64,000 nucleotides of DNA, from assembly GCA_022813625.1 (NCBI GenBank), contig JAKLMB010000038.1:62001-126000 (forward strand). The letters are read 5' to 3'. Positions 23,846 to 36,272 of this stretch are shown here, piece by piece. Position 1 is the first letter of the stretch, and each line of letters opens with the position of its first letter. A program made the position numbers and the translations under genes. Origin of the DNA: Aaosphaeria pasadenensis. Lineage: Eukaryota > Ascomycota > Dothideomycetes > Pleosporales. The notes beneath the pieces are model-generated. The model had not been told where the DNA came from. It worked only from the letters and a program-made list of their open reading frames with translations, and searched no databases.

Positions 23846-24618
23846 GAGTTTGAGATCAATTGATCATGGTAGAAGCACTCAATGGGGACTGGAAGAGGGG
23901 ACTTTGGTTAAGATGAAACTACCCACAGTCAGAAAGAAAGTGTATGATGACGATCTCCAAAGAGCCGCGACGCCAAGGGTTTAATCCCTGTCGGACGCGC
24001 TAAGACCAACACCATTGTCCGAAAGACACTCGACGACCAACGACCACCCTGTAGTCACTCTAGTCACCCTCTAGTCACCCTGTCCTCTCTCCAACTACCA
24101 GTGAACACTAATCCCAATTCCACCTCATCCCCCATCCCCGACCCTTCCCATCTCGTCTTCGTCCTATCTTGTCTCGTTTTGTCTTGTCTGTCCTCAGGCA
24201 AGGGAACAATCTCCACATCTTACCCTTTCTCAACCCTCACATCGTCTCACGCTTCTTCTCCTCCTCCTCTTCTCTTCTCTTCTCCTTCTCTAACCCCTCT
24301 CCCTGTGAGCACCTCCTCGCTCGAGAAAGACCTCGTCAAGAATTTCTACAAAAGTGTTGTCTGTCCGCTCCCTTCGGACCTTCGACACACTTACATACAC
24401 AAAAACCCCCCAGTCCGTCTCCGTGCGCGTCGTCAGCGGTTTCAGCAAATCGTTAACTTTTTTGGCCCGCCGCTTGGACACGTCTCCCTCACTGTGCAAA
24501 ACCCGCCAGCGCTGGCCCAACACTACCTCATAATCGTCTTCACTTCTGATGCGTGGAATATAGACCTCTAGTTCAATTGGCAACCACCGGTTCGCCCTTC
24601 TTCCTCAACAACATCACG
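23846..24618. other. Divergent promoter with CT-rich MNN9 leader
   Basis: 773 bp between divergent starts. A repeat of TAGTCACCCT-like units occurs near 24,051-24,082, followed by a CT-rich tract (24,110-24,320) typical of a fungal leader. No coding region supported. Confidence 0.6.
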
Positions 24619-25788
24619 ATGCCCACCCCACGCTCGTTACGTCGCCAAAATCCCATCACCCTCGTCCTCGCCGCCATCCTATGCATAGGCTTCTTCATCT
24701 TCTTCTTCTCCGGCGGTGATGGATCTTCCAGCTTAGGAGAGCGCACAGGCTCGACCGCCGCGAGCGTCTTGTCGCCGCCCTCTCTTCCCTTCCGCAAATC
24801 CAAGTCCAACGAACCTCCAGCTGCGCCGCCAGTCGTCAACTACTACATGAACAATGTTACTACGTCGCGGACCCCGATTGAGAATGAGGAGAAGGTCCTC
24901 ATCCTTACACCCCTCACGCGATTTTACCAAGAGTTCTGGGACAATCTGCTCAAGCTGAGTTACCCGCACGAGCTCATCTCCTTGGGCTTCATCATTCCCA
25001 AGACGAAGGAGGGCAATGCCGCATACGCAGCGCTTCAAGTGCAGGTCGCAAAGACCCAGGCAGGATCGAAGAGCAAGCGATTCGCCAGTGTTACCATCCT
25101 GCGACAGGATACCGAGTCCCCCCTCCAGTCCCAATCCGAAGCTGAACGTCACAAGATGGAGAACCAGAGGGCCCGACGGGGTGCGATGGCAAAGGCTCGC
25201 AATTCACTCCTCTTCACGACTCTGGGACCTACTACGTCTTGGGTCCTTTGGATGGATTCCGACATAATTGAATATCCTCCAACACTGATCCAAGATCTTG
25301 CGGCGTACGATGTCCCCATCATTGTGCCCAACTGCTTCCAGAGATATTACAACAATGACAAGAAGGCAATGGATATCCGCCCATACGACTTCAACAACTG
25401 GATCGATAGCCCTACGGCGAAGGAGATGGCCGCTAAGATGGGCAAGGACGATATCTTGCTCGAGGGATATGCTGAGATGCCTACCTACCGAAGTCTCATG
25501 GCTATGATGCATGACCCAGCTGCCGACCCTGGCACGAAAGTCAAGTTAGACGGTGTCGGTGGGGCCACTCTTTTGGTTAAGGCGGAGGTGCATAGGGATG
25601 GAGCCATGTTCCCCCCATTCGCATTCTATCATCTCATTGAGACTGAGGGATTCGCAAAGATGGCGAACCGACTGAACTGGGAGAGCTGGGGCCTTCCCAA
25701 TTACCTTGTAAGTTATTCTTCCCACAGTCCGGCTTTAGTATTCGACGTGACATGCTAACAATACTAGGTATATCATTACAACGAGTAA
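24619..25788 (+). CDS. MNN9: Golgi alpha-1,6-mannosyltransferase subunit Mnn9 (Anp1 family)
   Basis: Exons 24619-25707 and 25768-25788 (60-nt intron with GCTAACA branch site) encode 369 residues. The last exon encodes only VYHYNE. Mnn9 is a type II Golgi membrane protein in the mannan polymerase complexes that extend N-glycan outer chains of wall mannoproteins. Visible marks: a short cytosolic tail (MPTPRSLRRQ), one membrane anchor around residues 13-33 (ITLVLAAILCIGFFIFFF), then the Anp1-type GT domain with KVLILTPLTRFYQEFWDNL, RARRGAMAKARNSLL and the metal-binding DSD in WVLWMDSDIIEYP. PNYLVYHYNE is the conserved family C-terminus. The start was chosen at the ATG giving the standard short tail. 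Confidence 0.94.
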
Positions 25789-26672
25789 ACGACTGCACCC
25801 GTCATCCGATTGTGGAGTTCTCCTTTTGCGGTCATTGGGCGGCGTTTTCCTGGGGGCAGTGGTCCAACTATTTTGGTTTTAGAGCTGTGATGTTTACGCG
25901 GATTGTATTGTATTTTTATAGCGGTCATCTACTGATCTGCCTTACTTGCTGGGCGAGATATTCTCAAGACGACGAAGAATACTTAAAAATATATATTGCA
26001 ACCTAACCTACATCTTCTTTCATCGTCTTCTATCGAAAGCGCATGCTTGCCTCCCTGCCATTATGATAACATCAGTATAGGTATTGCACGATGGGGACGT
26101 TTCGATCTCACCGAGCTGTTATTGTATGCTAGCCGTTGGTGGGCAGCTGAATTGGTCAGGAGGTCAAGTGGGTGATCCGTCCAAGCTCCCGAGATTTGCT
26201 TCCTCGATGCGGACAATTGCCGGCGGGGTCAATAAGATAAAGCTCTCGTACCTCGTAGAGTACATTTATAACCTTGCAGTCTTAGCAACCATCAACGACG
26301 ACATTTATATGTATACATAGAGAAAGGGTCCATAGCTCTCCATCTCTTCTCATAGGTCAGTACCTTGTGGCTTGTTACTTGTCAGGTTCCCGCTATTGCG
26401 TCAACTCCACCCCGGATCACGAATCTTACGCTACGCGACGCATCCGCTGCCATCCCAACCCCATCCCGCCGCCAGCGTAGCCAACCTCAGCACAGAAAGA
26501 ATCCAGACATCCCATATTCCCCCCACGAATTCAACCGTTCTCCCTCTGGATCCTGGGCTAACGAGACAAATCAAACAATGCAGCGCAAGATTAGCAGCCA
26601 CGAGCCACAGCCGCGGGTCGGGGCCCATCCATCCAATCCACAGAATCCACCACCACCACCACCGCCGTCATC
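25789..26672. other. Intergenic region MNN9 to DUF202 gene
   Basis: 884 bp between two plus-strand genes: AT-rich 3' flank, then a leader that ends in a (CCA)n tract near 26,648-26,664 just before the next start. No coding region supported. Confidence 0.6.
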
Positions 26673-27777
26673 ATGGATCGCTCCGACGACAGCTCCGATC
26701 GTGTGAGAGACCCAGGCACATCTGCAGCCACAAACATCAATTCAAGCCTCAAATCCCATCATCGCACCGCAGACGGCCCGTCTAGCACCCAACAACATCC
26801 CGCATCACCCTCCACCTCCACCTCGACCGCATCCTCGACATCAATCCACAACCCCACGAGCACATCGGATTCCTCCACCACAAGAAGAGACCGTCCGACA
26901 CCGTACGCACAAACGTACTCGGACCTCGTGGCCGAGGGCAACGCAATCGCATCCGGGATGGCGAGCTCGCGGCGACAGCAACAGCAGGGAGACGACGAGT
27001 CCGCGCCGATAATCCAGAACGCGCGCAATTCCGGAGGCAATTACAACTCCATATCGCCGTCGACGACAACCTCGGCGCGGACGACGGGCGTAGAAACCGC
27101 AGGGACGCGGCACGATGGCGCGCCGGGGGAGGTAGAAAGAGTGCGCGAGAACCAGCAGCGCGAGGCGGCGGAGCGGGAAGCAGCCGAGCAGGAGAGGAGG
27201 GAGAAGGGGAGGTGGAGGGCGTGGGTGGAGAAGTACGGGAGCGTGGAATTGGAGAATAAGGGGAGTGTTGCTAGGGATCATTTGGCGTTGGGTATGTCTA
27301 TGTCCATCTCCTCCACTGTGGAGTCTCCCTTTTCCAATATCATTTACCGTCTAGTATGAGAGAGAAGTTAGGACTGACGAAAACTTCACAGAGCGAACCT
27401 TCCTAGCCTGGCTCCGCACATCCCTCGCCTTCGCATCAATAGGCATAGCCGTAACCCAACTCTTCCGCCTCAACACCTCGCTCTCCCCCCGCGCCCCTGC
27501 CACCTCCCCCTCCACATCCTCCTTCTCCCCAACCGCACATTCACACTCTCGCCTCCGCTCCGTGGGGAAACCACTCGGCGCGACGTTCATCGGCATATCG
27601 GTGCTGATCCTGTTCATCGGGTTCCACAGGTACTTCGAGGCGCAGCACTACGTGATACGCGGGAAGTTCCCCGCGAGCAGGGGGAGCATTATTCTGGTGA
27701 CGGGGGTTGCGGGCGCGTTGATCGTCGGGAGCTTTGTTGTTGTGCTGGCGGTGGGGACGGCGGGGTTTGAGAATTGA
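26673..27777 (+). CDS. DUF202 domain membrane protein
   Basis: Exons 26673-27291 and 27392-27777 (100-nt intron, phase 1) encode 334 residues. The first 170 residues are disordered, Ser/Thr-rich, then charged with a helical Glu/Arg-rich stretch. The DUF202 domain begins at [20 protein letters not shown] and continues with three predicted membrane helices: [33 protein letters not shown] and [23 protein letters not shown]202 is also found at the end of yeast Vtc proteins and in bacterial YidH-type proteins; here there is no SPX or polyphosphate polymerase domain. The molecular role is unknown. The splice junction restores the invariant [15 protein letters not shown] core, which strongly supports the model. 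Confidence 0.88.
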
Positions 27778-28326
27778 GGAGTGAGGGATCAAAGTCCCTT
27801 TTTCTTTTGAAGGAAATCTATGTGTGTGTCTATTTATCCGGTTGAGGACGTTTTATATGGGAGGACCTTTTGTGGGAGTAGATAAAATGAACGTACGAAG
27901 TAGATTGAATGGAAAGAATGATGGTTGGAGCGATACTCTTGAGCGTTCGTTTGTTTAATAGTTGAGTTGGCCAATTCGAAGCATTTCACGGCGGGAGAAA
28001 GATGATAGAAGGGTCGATGATTATTGGAAATTGGATGAGTGATATGGGTATCTCAGAGTGTTTCATTTTTTTGTTTCTCTTTTCTCTCGGATATGCTTTA
28101 TGCTGAATGTCTCGGCGTGTCTAATCTACTTCAATCCTACATCATTCCCCATTGATAGAGGGAAATATATGGCGTGGCCATGAGTGTCCTCCGTCGCTCC
28201 CCAAGGGTCACCGATAAACACTTGATGGAAGAGTCTTCCCTAGAAGCAGAGACTCGTTCCGTTAGCCATTCACGAGAAGAAGTGGCAACAGCGGCCTCCC
28301 GCACAAGTATTGGTGGCGCCATCACC
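27778..28326. other. Convergent 3' intergenic region
   Basis: 549 bp between the 3' ends of the DUF202 and DBP5 genes. AT-rich with T-runs; nothing coding is evident. Confidence 0.6.
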
Positions 28327-30002
28327 TCACTGCGTCATCTCCTCCGTAGTCTTTCCGGCACGAGAGCTCCTGATGATCTTCTGGATCATCTCCTCAACGG
28401 CGTCCCAGTCGCTGGTGTCGATGGGGAAGAGGCTGGTCTTGAAGTACTCTGCGATATCGTTGAGTTGCTGCCAGCTGGCTCGGTCGTGGACGAATGTGAG
28501 GGCGACGCCGACACGTCCGAATCGTCCGGTACGACCGATACGGTGGAGATAGGTCTCTGGGTCTGGGGTCCTGCCGTCGGCCATGGTGGGAACGTCCTAG
28601 ATACGCGTCAATAAAGGGCCGTAGATAAGAGACAGGGGTAAGTGCATACATAGTTGATGACCATGGTAACGGACTGCACGTCGATACCACGGGCGAGGAC
28701 GTTGGTGGTAATGAGGACCTTGGCCTCACCACTTCTGAAAAGGTCGATGATGCGGTCACGCTCAGGTCCGTCCAGAGCTCCACTCAGTTGAGCTACCTTG
28801 TGTCCCTCCGCAATCATACGCTTCTCGATGTCCTCGGCTGTTCTACGGGTCTGGTTCCTGTTAGCTTTGTTACGTGTTGAAAGGTGGATTGGATATGCAT
28901 ACTCGAACGAAGATGATGGAGGAAGCTTGGGTCATCAAGCCGTAGAATTTCAGCAACGTGGAGAACTTATCGGAGTCCTCATTGATATCAATATACAGCT
29001 GCTTGATACCATCGATTGTGAGCTCGTCGTGGGCGAGAGTGAGGGTGTTGGCATTAGGCGCAAATCTGGTGGCATAGTTGATGACTTGTGGGGGGAAGGT
29101 TGCAGAGAACAGAACTGTTTGGATATTCTTTGGCACAAGCCTGCTTTTGTCAGCATTCCTGTCACTCCTATTCTTCGACAAGTCTTGACTTACGCCTTCA
29201 CACGATTGCACTGCTCACCAAGGCCTTGTTGGTCAAGCATATTGTCGGCCTCGTCGAGTACGAGAATCTTGAGGTGTTTGGGGTCAATGTATCTCCTTCG
29301 GACCATATCCATGACGGTTCCCGGGGTTCCGACCAGGACGTGAGCATCGTACTTTTGGTTTCGCTTGGTGGGATCGGGAATCGCAGGCATAGCAACAAGG
29401 CCGTCCATGAACTGACCCATGTGCGAGATGACACCCAGGATCTGGCGCGCAAGCTCTCGGCTCGGTGCGAGGACCAAAGCTTGCGGAGCAACGATGCTCA
29501 AGTCAATTCGGGACAGAATGTTGAGGGAAAAGGCTGCTGTCTTTCCGGTACCGGATTGCGACTGGGCGATCATGTTGACGGGTGGGTCGAGGAGAAGCAA
29601 CGGAAGGGCCTTCTCTTGAATCTTTGACGGTTTGCGGAAGTTCATTTGGTGAATTCCTTTCAAGAGCTCCGGTGTGCTTGATGGGTAATAGTCAGAATAG
29701 GTTTAATCGCGTATGAGAAGAGATATGACGGCTTACAGCTGCAACTGTTCAAAGCTGGTCGCGGAGAACAGTGGGTTGTTAGGGTCGGCCTGCAGATCCG
29801 CAAGCTTGACCTCGACCTTGTATTCGACTTCTTGCAGAGGATTTCCATTGCCTGGCTGCTCTCCACTGCCATCCACTTGATCACTCGGAGCAGTGGTTTT
29901 CTCTGCTGGGGCGGCCTCGGTGGTGGCTTCTGCAGTCGCGGAGGCAGTTTCGGCGGGTTTGGTATCCGCAGCAGTTGCGGCGGTCGCAGCTTCTGCCGAC
30001 AT
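28327..30002 (-). CDS. DBP5: DEAD-box ATP-dependent RNA helicase Dbp5
   Basis: Minus-strand exons 30002-29737, 29676-29194, 29140-28903, 28850-28650 and 28596-28327 (introns 60, 53, 52, 53 nt) encode 485 residues, close to yeast Dbp5. Dbp5 remodels mRNPs at the cytoplasmic face of the nuclear pore with Gle1 and Nup159 during mRNA export. Motifs in order: Q motif ([13 protein letters not shown]), I (SQSGTGKT), Ia (PSRELARQ), Ib (GTPG), II (DEAD), III (SAT), IV (SSIIFVRTRRTAED), V (LARGIDVQ) and VI ([10 protein letters not shown]). The Ala/Thr-rich N-terminal extension is typical. The third acceptor was chosen for reading phase: an earlier CAG would create a stop. The gene is divergent from BZZ1. 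Confidence 0.96.
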
Positions 30003-30871
30003 CTTCAGAGACTGGATCCTCTAGGTATGATTAATTGACTGAGTTCTATAGAAAGGGGTAAGGCGGAGACGAAGTGGAACGCTGATATGTGGTCAAGGTG
30101 AAAGAAGCCTCGCAACAAGCGGCGATGGGATTTGCTTGAATGGAGGTGAAAGAACTGTGTCGGCGAGTGATGACACAGATGAAGGGAGTAAACTGCAGAC
30201 GACAAAATATTAGCAATTGCAGCTTATAGAAGATGAGTGAAACGGTTAGGAGTTTTAGCTATTCAGCTTGTGAATAGTTTAAGGATTGGGAAGGAGGAGG
30301 AGGATAATAATTGAAGCTTGCAGTCTGCGGCCTTGGACTTGGATGGCGGGGCACTAGGCTGGCTAGGCTGCTTTAGGCAAAGGCAACCGTGCTAACCGGG
30401 AATGGCAAGGTGGTATAGAGGAGAGCATGACCTCTGGTTACGAGGAACAACCTACACTCGGAATTAGTTTACAATGGCAAAGCGGGTGAACTGCTAAGCA
30501 ACCAAGGACAGGTACGTACCTCGAACGCGTATGCTGAATATACCAAGTAGATGGTATTATTCACCTAGATACATCCACATCTCTCTCTCACCTTCCCATT
30601 TCATAATAAACCCAATGATCCTCCAACCGTATTCCTTCTTCCCATAATCCAACCACTGAACGCCGGCCCAGACCTTCCCGCTCTAGTGAATCCTCTCAGC
30701 CACTCAAACCCCACACTTGGGCACTGCACCAGCCAACTTCCTCCGAAGTAGCCCTCTCACTTCCGCTCACGACTGAAGCTCCTGTCTACCCTGCCCTGCC
30801 CTGCTCTTATGTCTGCTGTGTCGCCGCCTCCAACTGCCTGCTACCTCGTTCTCTGATCCCCCTTCTGGAGA
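30003..30871. other. Divergent promoter DBP5 / BZZ1
   Basis: 869 bp between divergent starts. No coding region supported; a CT-rich stretch near 30,570-30,780 probably forms the BZZ1 leader. Confidence 0.6.
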
Positions 30872-33453
30872 ATGGAAGTTGACATTGCTCCTCAGTTTGG
30901 AGCCGAATTGAAGGTATCCCTCCGCGCCCCGGCTGCGATCCACTGTGTGGAGATTTGTACATGAACTGACACGGACAAATCCACAGGATGGCTTCAAGAA
31001 CGCAAACGCTTGGGTATGCTCCTCGCTCTCACCCCACACCTCAGAAGGCTGTCGCGCACACCTTCCGGCCCTCCTCCTTTACGTCCACGAAGATCACATT
31101 ACTAATACGCTCGGGATCAGGTCTCTGGCGGCATTGCTTGGCTTGACGAGATCCAGCAATTCTACCGGGAAAGAGCTGGAATAGAGAAGGAGTATTCTGC
31201 GAAGCTGAGCGCATTGGCAAAGAAATACTATGAGAAGAAGGCGAGGAAATCGAGCAGCCTCAGTGTCGGCGACACGCCGACGGTCACACCAGGATCGCTA
31301 GAGAGGTAGGGCAGGCTGTTTGTTCCATATGGCCCCGACTGCTGACACTTTTACTTGCACTTAGTGCATCAATGACCACTTGGGGCGTCCAATTAAGCAC
31401 TCTCGAGTCCAGAGCCGCTGAACACGAACAATTCGCCGGAGCCCTCACCTCTAGAGTCGCCGAACCCCTTAAAGCCTACGGTCTCCGGTTCGAAGAACTG
31501 CGGAAACTACATGCCGACTTTGCGACTAAGTTGGAGAAGGAGCGCGATGGCACATATGGAGAACTGCGCAAGATGAAGGGCAAATATGACACAGTGTGCC
31601 AGGAAGTGGAGAATAGACGAAAGAAGATTGATAGCTCGTTTGATCATGGCAAGAACAAGGCTCGTAACGCATTTGAGCAACACCAGGTCGAAATGCGCAA
31701 CGTCAAGGTACCGCGGGATTGCCATGCCAAGCAGGATTTCCTACTAACATCTCTAGAACACTTACCTGATCAACATCAACGTCACGAACAAGCAGAAGGA
31801 GATGTACTATCACGAATACGTGCCTGAGCTACTCGACGTAGGTTAATCCTCCATGGGTAACTTCCCAATCTAACCATGCGCCAGAGCTTACAAGACCTAT
31901 CGGAAACACGTGTTGCCAAACTCAATTCGATCTGGGCCTTGGCCGCACAAATCGAGACGCAAACCCTAACGCGAAGCACCGAGTCCCTTAACCATCTTTC
32001 CGGAGAGATTCCCCGGAACAACCCTCTATTGGACTCGATGATGTTTGTTAGACATAATGCAGGAGCGTGGCAGGAGCCAGCGGACTTTCAATTTGAACCC
32101 AGTCCCGTATGGTTGGATGATGGTAGCATTGCAACAGACGAAGCGGCCGTCGTCTACCTTCGGAACATTCTCACAAAAACTAAATCATCTCTCACCGAGC
32201 AACGGCGCACGCTGGATAAGAAGCGCTCCGAAGTCGAGAACGCCAAGAAAGTACGAGTCGCCATTCGAGAAGGCCGGGATAAGAGAGATGAGGTGGATGT
32301 TGTCCGAGCTATATTCGCCATCCAGGAGGCGATGCACGAAGTAGAACGCCAAAAGGTTAGCGCCGAGGTGGAAGTCTCTACGATCACCTCCGTCGTTGGC
32401 GATCTGAGTATTGGAGCCAGAAATCACAACTTCAAGTCGCAAACTTTCAAGATTCCGACCAATTGCGATCTGTGCGGAGACCGCATATGGGGCCTGTCTG
32501 CAAAGGGATTCGACTGCAAAGACTGTGGGTATACTTGCCATAGCAAGTGCGAACTCAAGGTTCCAGCGGACTGCCCGGGCGAGCAGACCAAGGAAGAGAG
32601 GAAGAAACTCAAAGAGGAGCGACAAAAGGCTTCGCATGCTGCTCCTCCCGCCAATGGAAATACAGCCTCACCTCGACCTGACATGCCGCAGATTAGCAGA
32701 AGCGATACTGTCAATTCGATGAACACACTCAGTTCAGGCTATTCTGCGACTGCCCATCGATCAATATCGGGAATGTCTCCTACAGCGGAAGAGCCTCCAG
32801 CTGAGAAAAAGACAACTCCAGCGCCTGCGGCTGGCGCCAGGCGGAATCGAATCGTTGCACCGCCTCCGGCGCAGTACGTCAAGGACGATGGAGGCGATGG
32901 ACCAATTGCTTCGCCCAAGGCACCGGAGCAAAAGGGGAAGATGCTCTATGCATATGAGCAGAACGGAGAGGGAGAAATTACGGTCCCAGAAGGCAGAGAG
33001 GTTGTCATTCTGGAGCCTGATGGTGAGTCAGCAGCGTGCGATGATTGGAGACTTCGCTCATTATTCTCAGACGGTTCTGGCTGGATAAAGGTCCGCGCAG
33101 GTTACAAGGAGGGACTCGTCCCCACAGCCTACGTGGAGATACTGCCTCTGACACCTCCTTCTTCGAATCGACCTGATTCGACGTATTCTGCGTCCTCCGC
33201 GTCGTTGGCAGGGAGTGTGTCGGCGGCAGCAGGGAAGAAGAAGGGCCCTGCTGTTGCACCCAAGCGTGGAGCTAAGAAGCTCAAGTACGTGGAAGCCCTG
33301 TACGATTACACGGCTCAAAGCGATGCGGAACATAGCATGTCAGAAGGCGAGCGGTTTGTTCTTATCAACTTGGATGCCGGCGAGGGGTGGGCCGATGTTG
33401 AGAAGGACGGTTCTGTTCGAAGCGTTCCCGCCAATTACGTTCAACAAGTATGA
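30872..33453 (+). CDS. BZZ1: F-BAR / C1 / tandem SH3 protein Bzz1
   Basis: Exons 30872-30913, 30987-31013, 31121-31305, 31365-31707, 31757-31837, 31885-33022 and 33071-33453 encode 732 residues. Bzz1 binds membranes through its F-BAR domain and activates Las17/WASP-Arp2/3 actin assembly at endocytic sites. Visible: F-BAR start FGAELKDGFKNANAWVSGG and helices to about residue 300; a C1 zinc domain near residues 407-456 with H-x12-C-x2-C-x13-C-x2-C-x4-H-x2-C-x7-C complete; two SH3 domains (KGKMLYAYEQNGEGEITVPE near 577, and KYVEALYDYTAQSDAEHSM at the end). The 48-nt sixth intron lies inside the first SH3 and keeps the frame open if retained. The second exon has only 27 nt. Confidence 0.95.
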
Positions 33454-36272
33454 GCGGGAGCGGGACTCTCACATTTTCGTTTTTTAAAAAGGAGGCCACA
33501 TTGTTTCCCGAACGATCACCATGATATTGATCGTGCGTTTTCATTTGAGCTTTGTCACAAGTCCCTGCATTTGTTAGAGAGAGTACAAGCAGAATCGGTT
33601 TCTGATATACCCTCGAGGAAGATGGAGCGTTATTGTTACTCGACATCGAGTCTCCCTTGTCGATGACCGTCGGCAACATAAGCGTTACAATGAGACAATG
33701 TCTTCGAATGCAATGCGTGCATTCTCTTGCATTCCGTCAGTCACGTCGTGGAGAGTGCCGATGTCTCAGTTACAACCACGAGTTCGCATGCTGCTGATAA
33801 GTGTTGCACAGACTGGCGAATCCAACATGTTGCACAGCATATGCTGTCAGAGTAATCGTACTTTGAATCTTCACCTTTTGCGGAGGAAGCTGCAGCCCGC
33901 TGACTATTCTGTGCGGGACGAATCTGAAATTATGTGTTTGTGTTCGTCACGATGTCCTTGTTAGCTTAGGGGTAGTTAGTCCAACGCTGACAATCTAGTC
34001 TGGCCTCACTTTCATCTCTTCACATCAGCAAACGCTTTGAAGGATTCATGTTCTAGTCTAACATTCATTTCGTCACCCTGCACCAAGGCTCGTCAGGTGG
34101 CCATGCCATCGACCACTCAAACCGACGCCCACTGTCGCGCTGCCTCGGCAGCTCCTAACCATCCATACCCCCTTTACTAGTCGTGGTGCCGCAGGGGAGA
34201 TTACTCTCTGACCAGCACGACTGATGTCAAATCTGTCTGCACGCTGGCTAGCCCCCCGGTGGTGATACCAGGCATCAGTACGGCGTAGTCGCTGAGCGTC
34301 CTCGTCATAGGCGGCTCTTTTCGGCTAGGTCCGAACGTGCTGGCGTTGCAGCTTGCATGTCCTTGTGGCACAATGGCTGAGATGATGAGCACGGGGGGCG
34401 TTTGACCGAGGTCAAGGACATTGAGCCTCATCTTAGAGATTGCAAACGCTTGCAACAGTGTGCGTGCGTGTATATTTCACGAAGTATAGCTGCGTAGCCA
34501 TGGCAATAGTGCTAGGTGGGATCTATAGAGCAGTGGCAATGTGCAGCTGTGGCAACGGAGAGATCGCATTTCTAGCAATTGCATCTTATGGAATCGGCAA
34601 AGCCGTGATCGTTGGGGATTGAGTGTTGGAGAGCAACGAGAAATTCAATAGAAAGAAAAAAACGGGAAGAAAAGGCTGGGCTGGACTGCTTCTACGATCT
34701 GGCCCTTCTCTCTCGTTCTCTCTCCCGCGGCAACGAGTGTCCATTCCGACATGTCGTTTGTGCATACCGCAAGGACACAGGCAGGGATAGACATTTCGTG
34801 CGATGTGTACTTTGACTTGACAGACCTGGACAGGCGTAAGGAAAGTCGGGAACCAATCAACGCGACTGAAATATGCTCTTTTGTGGTTTAGCGTCAGGTA
34901 CCGACGTCAAAATGCTCCTTCGGTAGTATAGCGATTGGCCACCTCCCTTGGGAAATTCCTCATCTTCCTCTTCCCTTTCGAATAATTTTACGCTTTCAAT
35001 TGTCAGAGCTTTCATTGCCTCAATGGTTTCAAAGGATTCAAGACGGGCTAGGATCGAACACGCCTCAATTCTAGATTGTTCGTCCACTTGGGGGACTAAG
35101 AATTGCCTGGTGATTCTCGAGAGAACTAGTCAACTACACTGACTGGATTACACGGTAGATAGGTCTTGATTGTTATTGTTATCACCTTTTTCTATCGGGA
35201 AAAGAGGAGGTTGCACCAAAGGTTACCGAACGCCAAAGGCTGGAAAATAACAGACCACTTCTTAGCCCGCGGATGCCACCGTGATACAGGGCTATTGCTT
35301 TGAAATTCTGACTATTTCCCCTCCTCGACGAGCATTCTTTTTCTCAACTCTATATCCCTCCCCTCTCTTCCGGTTGTTATTGTTATTGTTTGAGTTTCAT
35401 GTTCTTCTCATGTGCCTCTGTATATCAACCATGCACGCGCCCACGCACGCACACTGTCAACATCCTTTCTAATCTTAGGGAATCCTATGTCACCGTCTTT
35501 TGGATTTCATCACCAGTGAATGATCAGTGCTCAGTACCTTGAGTGCTCAGTGCATCGTCGTCCCTCTGTCGACCAGAATCAGGCAGTGTCTTGATTGGAG
35601 CAATTGAAGCTACGCCGCCACACAAACATCAAAAGGAAGCTCAGCATCGCCCTCATTCCTGAGGATACCCTTTTACCACGTTCCTGGCCCGTGAATTGAG
35701 AAGTGTTGGTGACCGCGCTAGTCCTCTTAGAGTGACTTCCCTGTTGATACTGTCTTTCTCACTCACTCACTCGCTCACTCAAGCCCAAACTCTCTCTTTC
35801 TTTTCTTCCTCATTGCCTCCTGTTGACTGCAAACAAGAGTCACATCTCTCCACCTTTTTACCCCACCGTTTCTCCTCCACTCCTTCTCTCTCACTCACTA
35901 CCTCTCCATCCCTCCACACTCCCCCAAACCAACACTCTGACTCAGTTGGGATATCTCGTCTTCCTTTCCTTCGGAGTCGTGTCCATTTCACTCCTTAGCA
36001 CTCGCTCTCACTATCAATTACACGGCCGATCTTCGCGTTTCTTGTGCATCAGTCGCACCAAACCGTGCTCAATTCCACGGACACCAGTCAATCGAGGCAA
36101 TATTCTCTGGCACCGCGTGCCAATCAAACGAAAAGGTTGGTTAGTCACTCACTATGCGTGCTTTGCGCGCGTTTGCGCTCAATGCTGAATCAACAAACGA
36201 AAGACACGAACCTTGACTTCCTCACTTAACAACATCTAGTCTCACCCGCCTCATCAAATCCATCAGTGCGCC
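33454..36272. other. Long intergenic region upstream of the SUN-family gene
   Basis: 2.8 kb. It holds BZZ1's 3' flank, one small minus-strand open frame of doubtful status (34201-34431, listed), and from about 35,730 to 35,930 a CT-rich leader of the SUN gene with CTCACTCACT repeats. Otherwise nothing recognisable. Confidence 0.55.
34201..34431 (-). CDS. Doubtful small open frame, 76 residues
   Basis: An ATG-started minus-strand frame encodes 76 residues (MRLNVLDLGQTPP ... QTDLTSVVLVRE). Codon use is GC-rich at third positions and mixed in composition, which is more gene-like than the surrounding AT-rich sequence. It has no signal peptide, membrane segment or motif I know, and no splice partner was found. 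It may be a small gene, an exon of an unresolved gene, or chance. Confidence 0.22.
   Translation of the reverse strand: MRLNVLDLGQTPPVLIISAIVPQGHASCNASTFGPSRKEPPMTRTLSDYAVLMPGITTGGLASVQTDLTSVVLVRE

Noticed and set aside
26841..27281. 146-residue minus-strand frame
   Set aside because: Antisense shadow of the first exon of the DUF202 gene.
34913..34940. Resemblance of CTTCGGTAGTATAGCGATTGG to the 5' part of a tRNA
   Set aside because: No anticodon stem, T-loop or acceptor complement follows; at most a chance match or tiny fragment.
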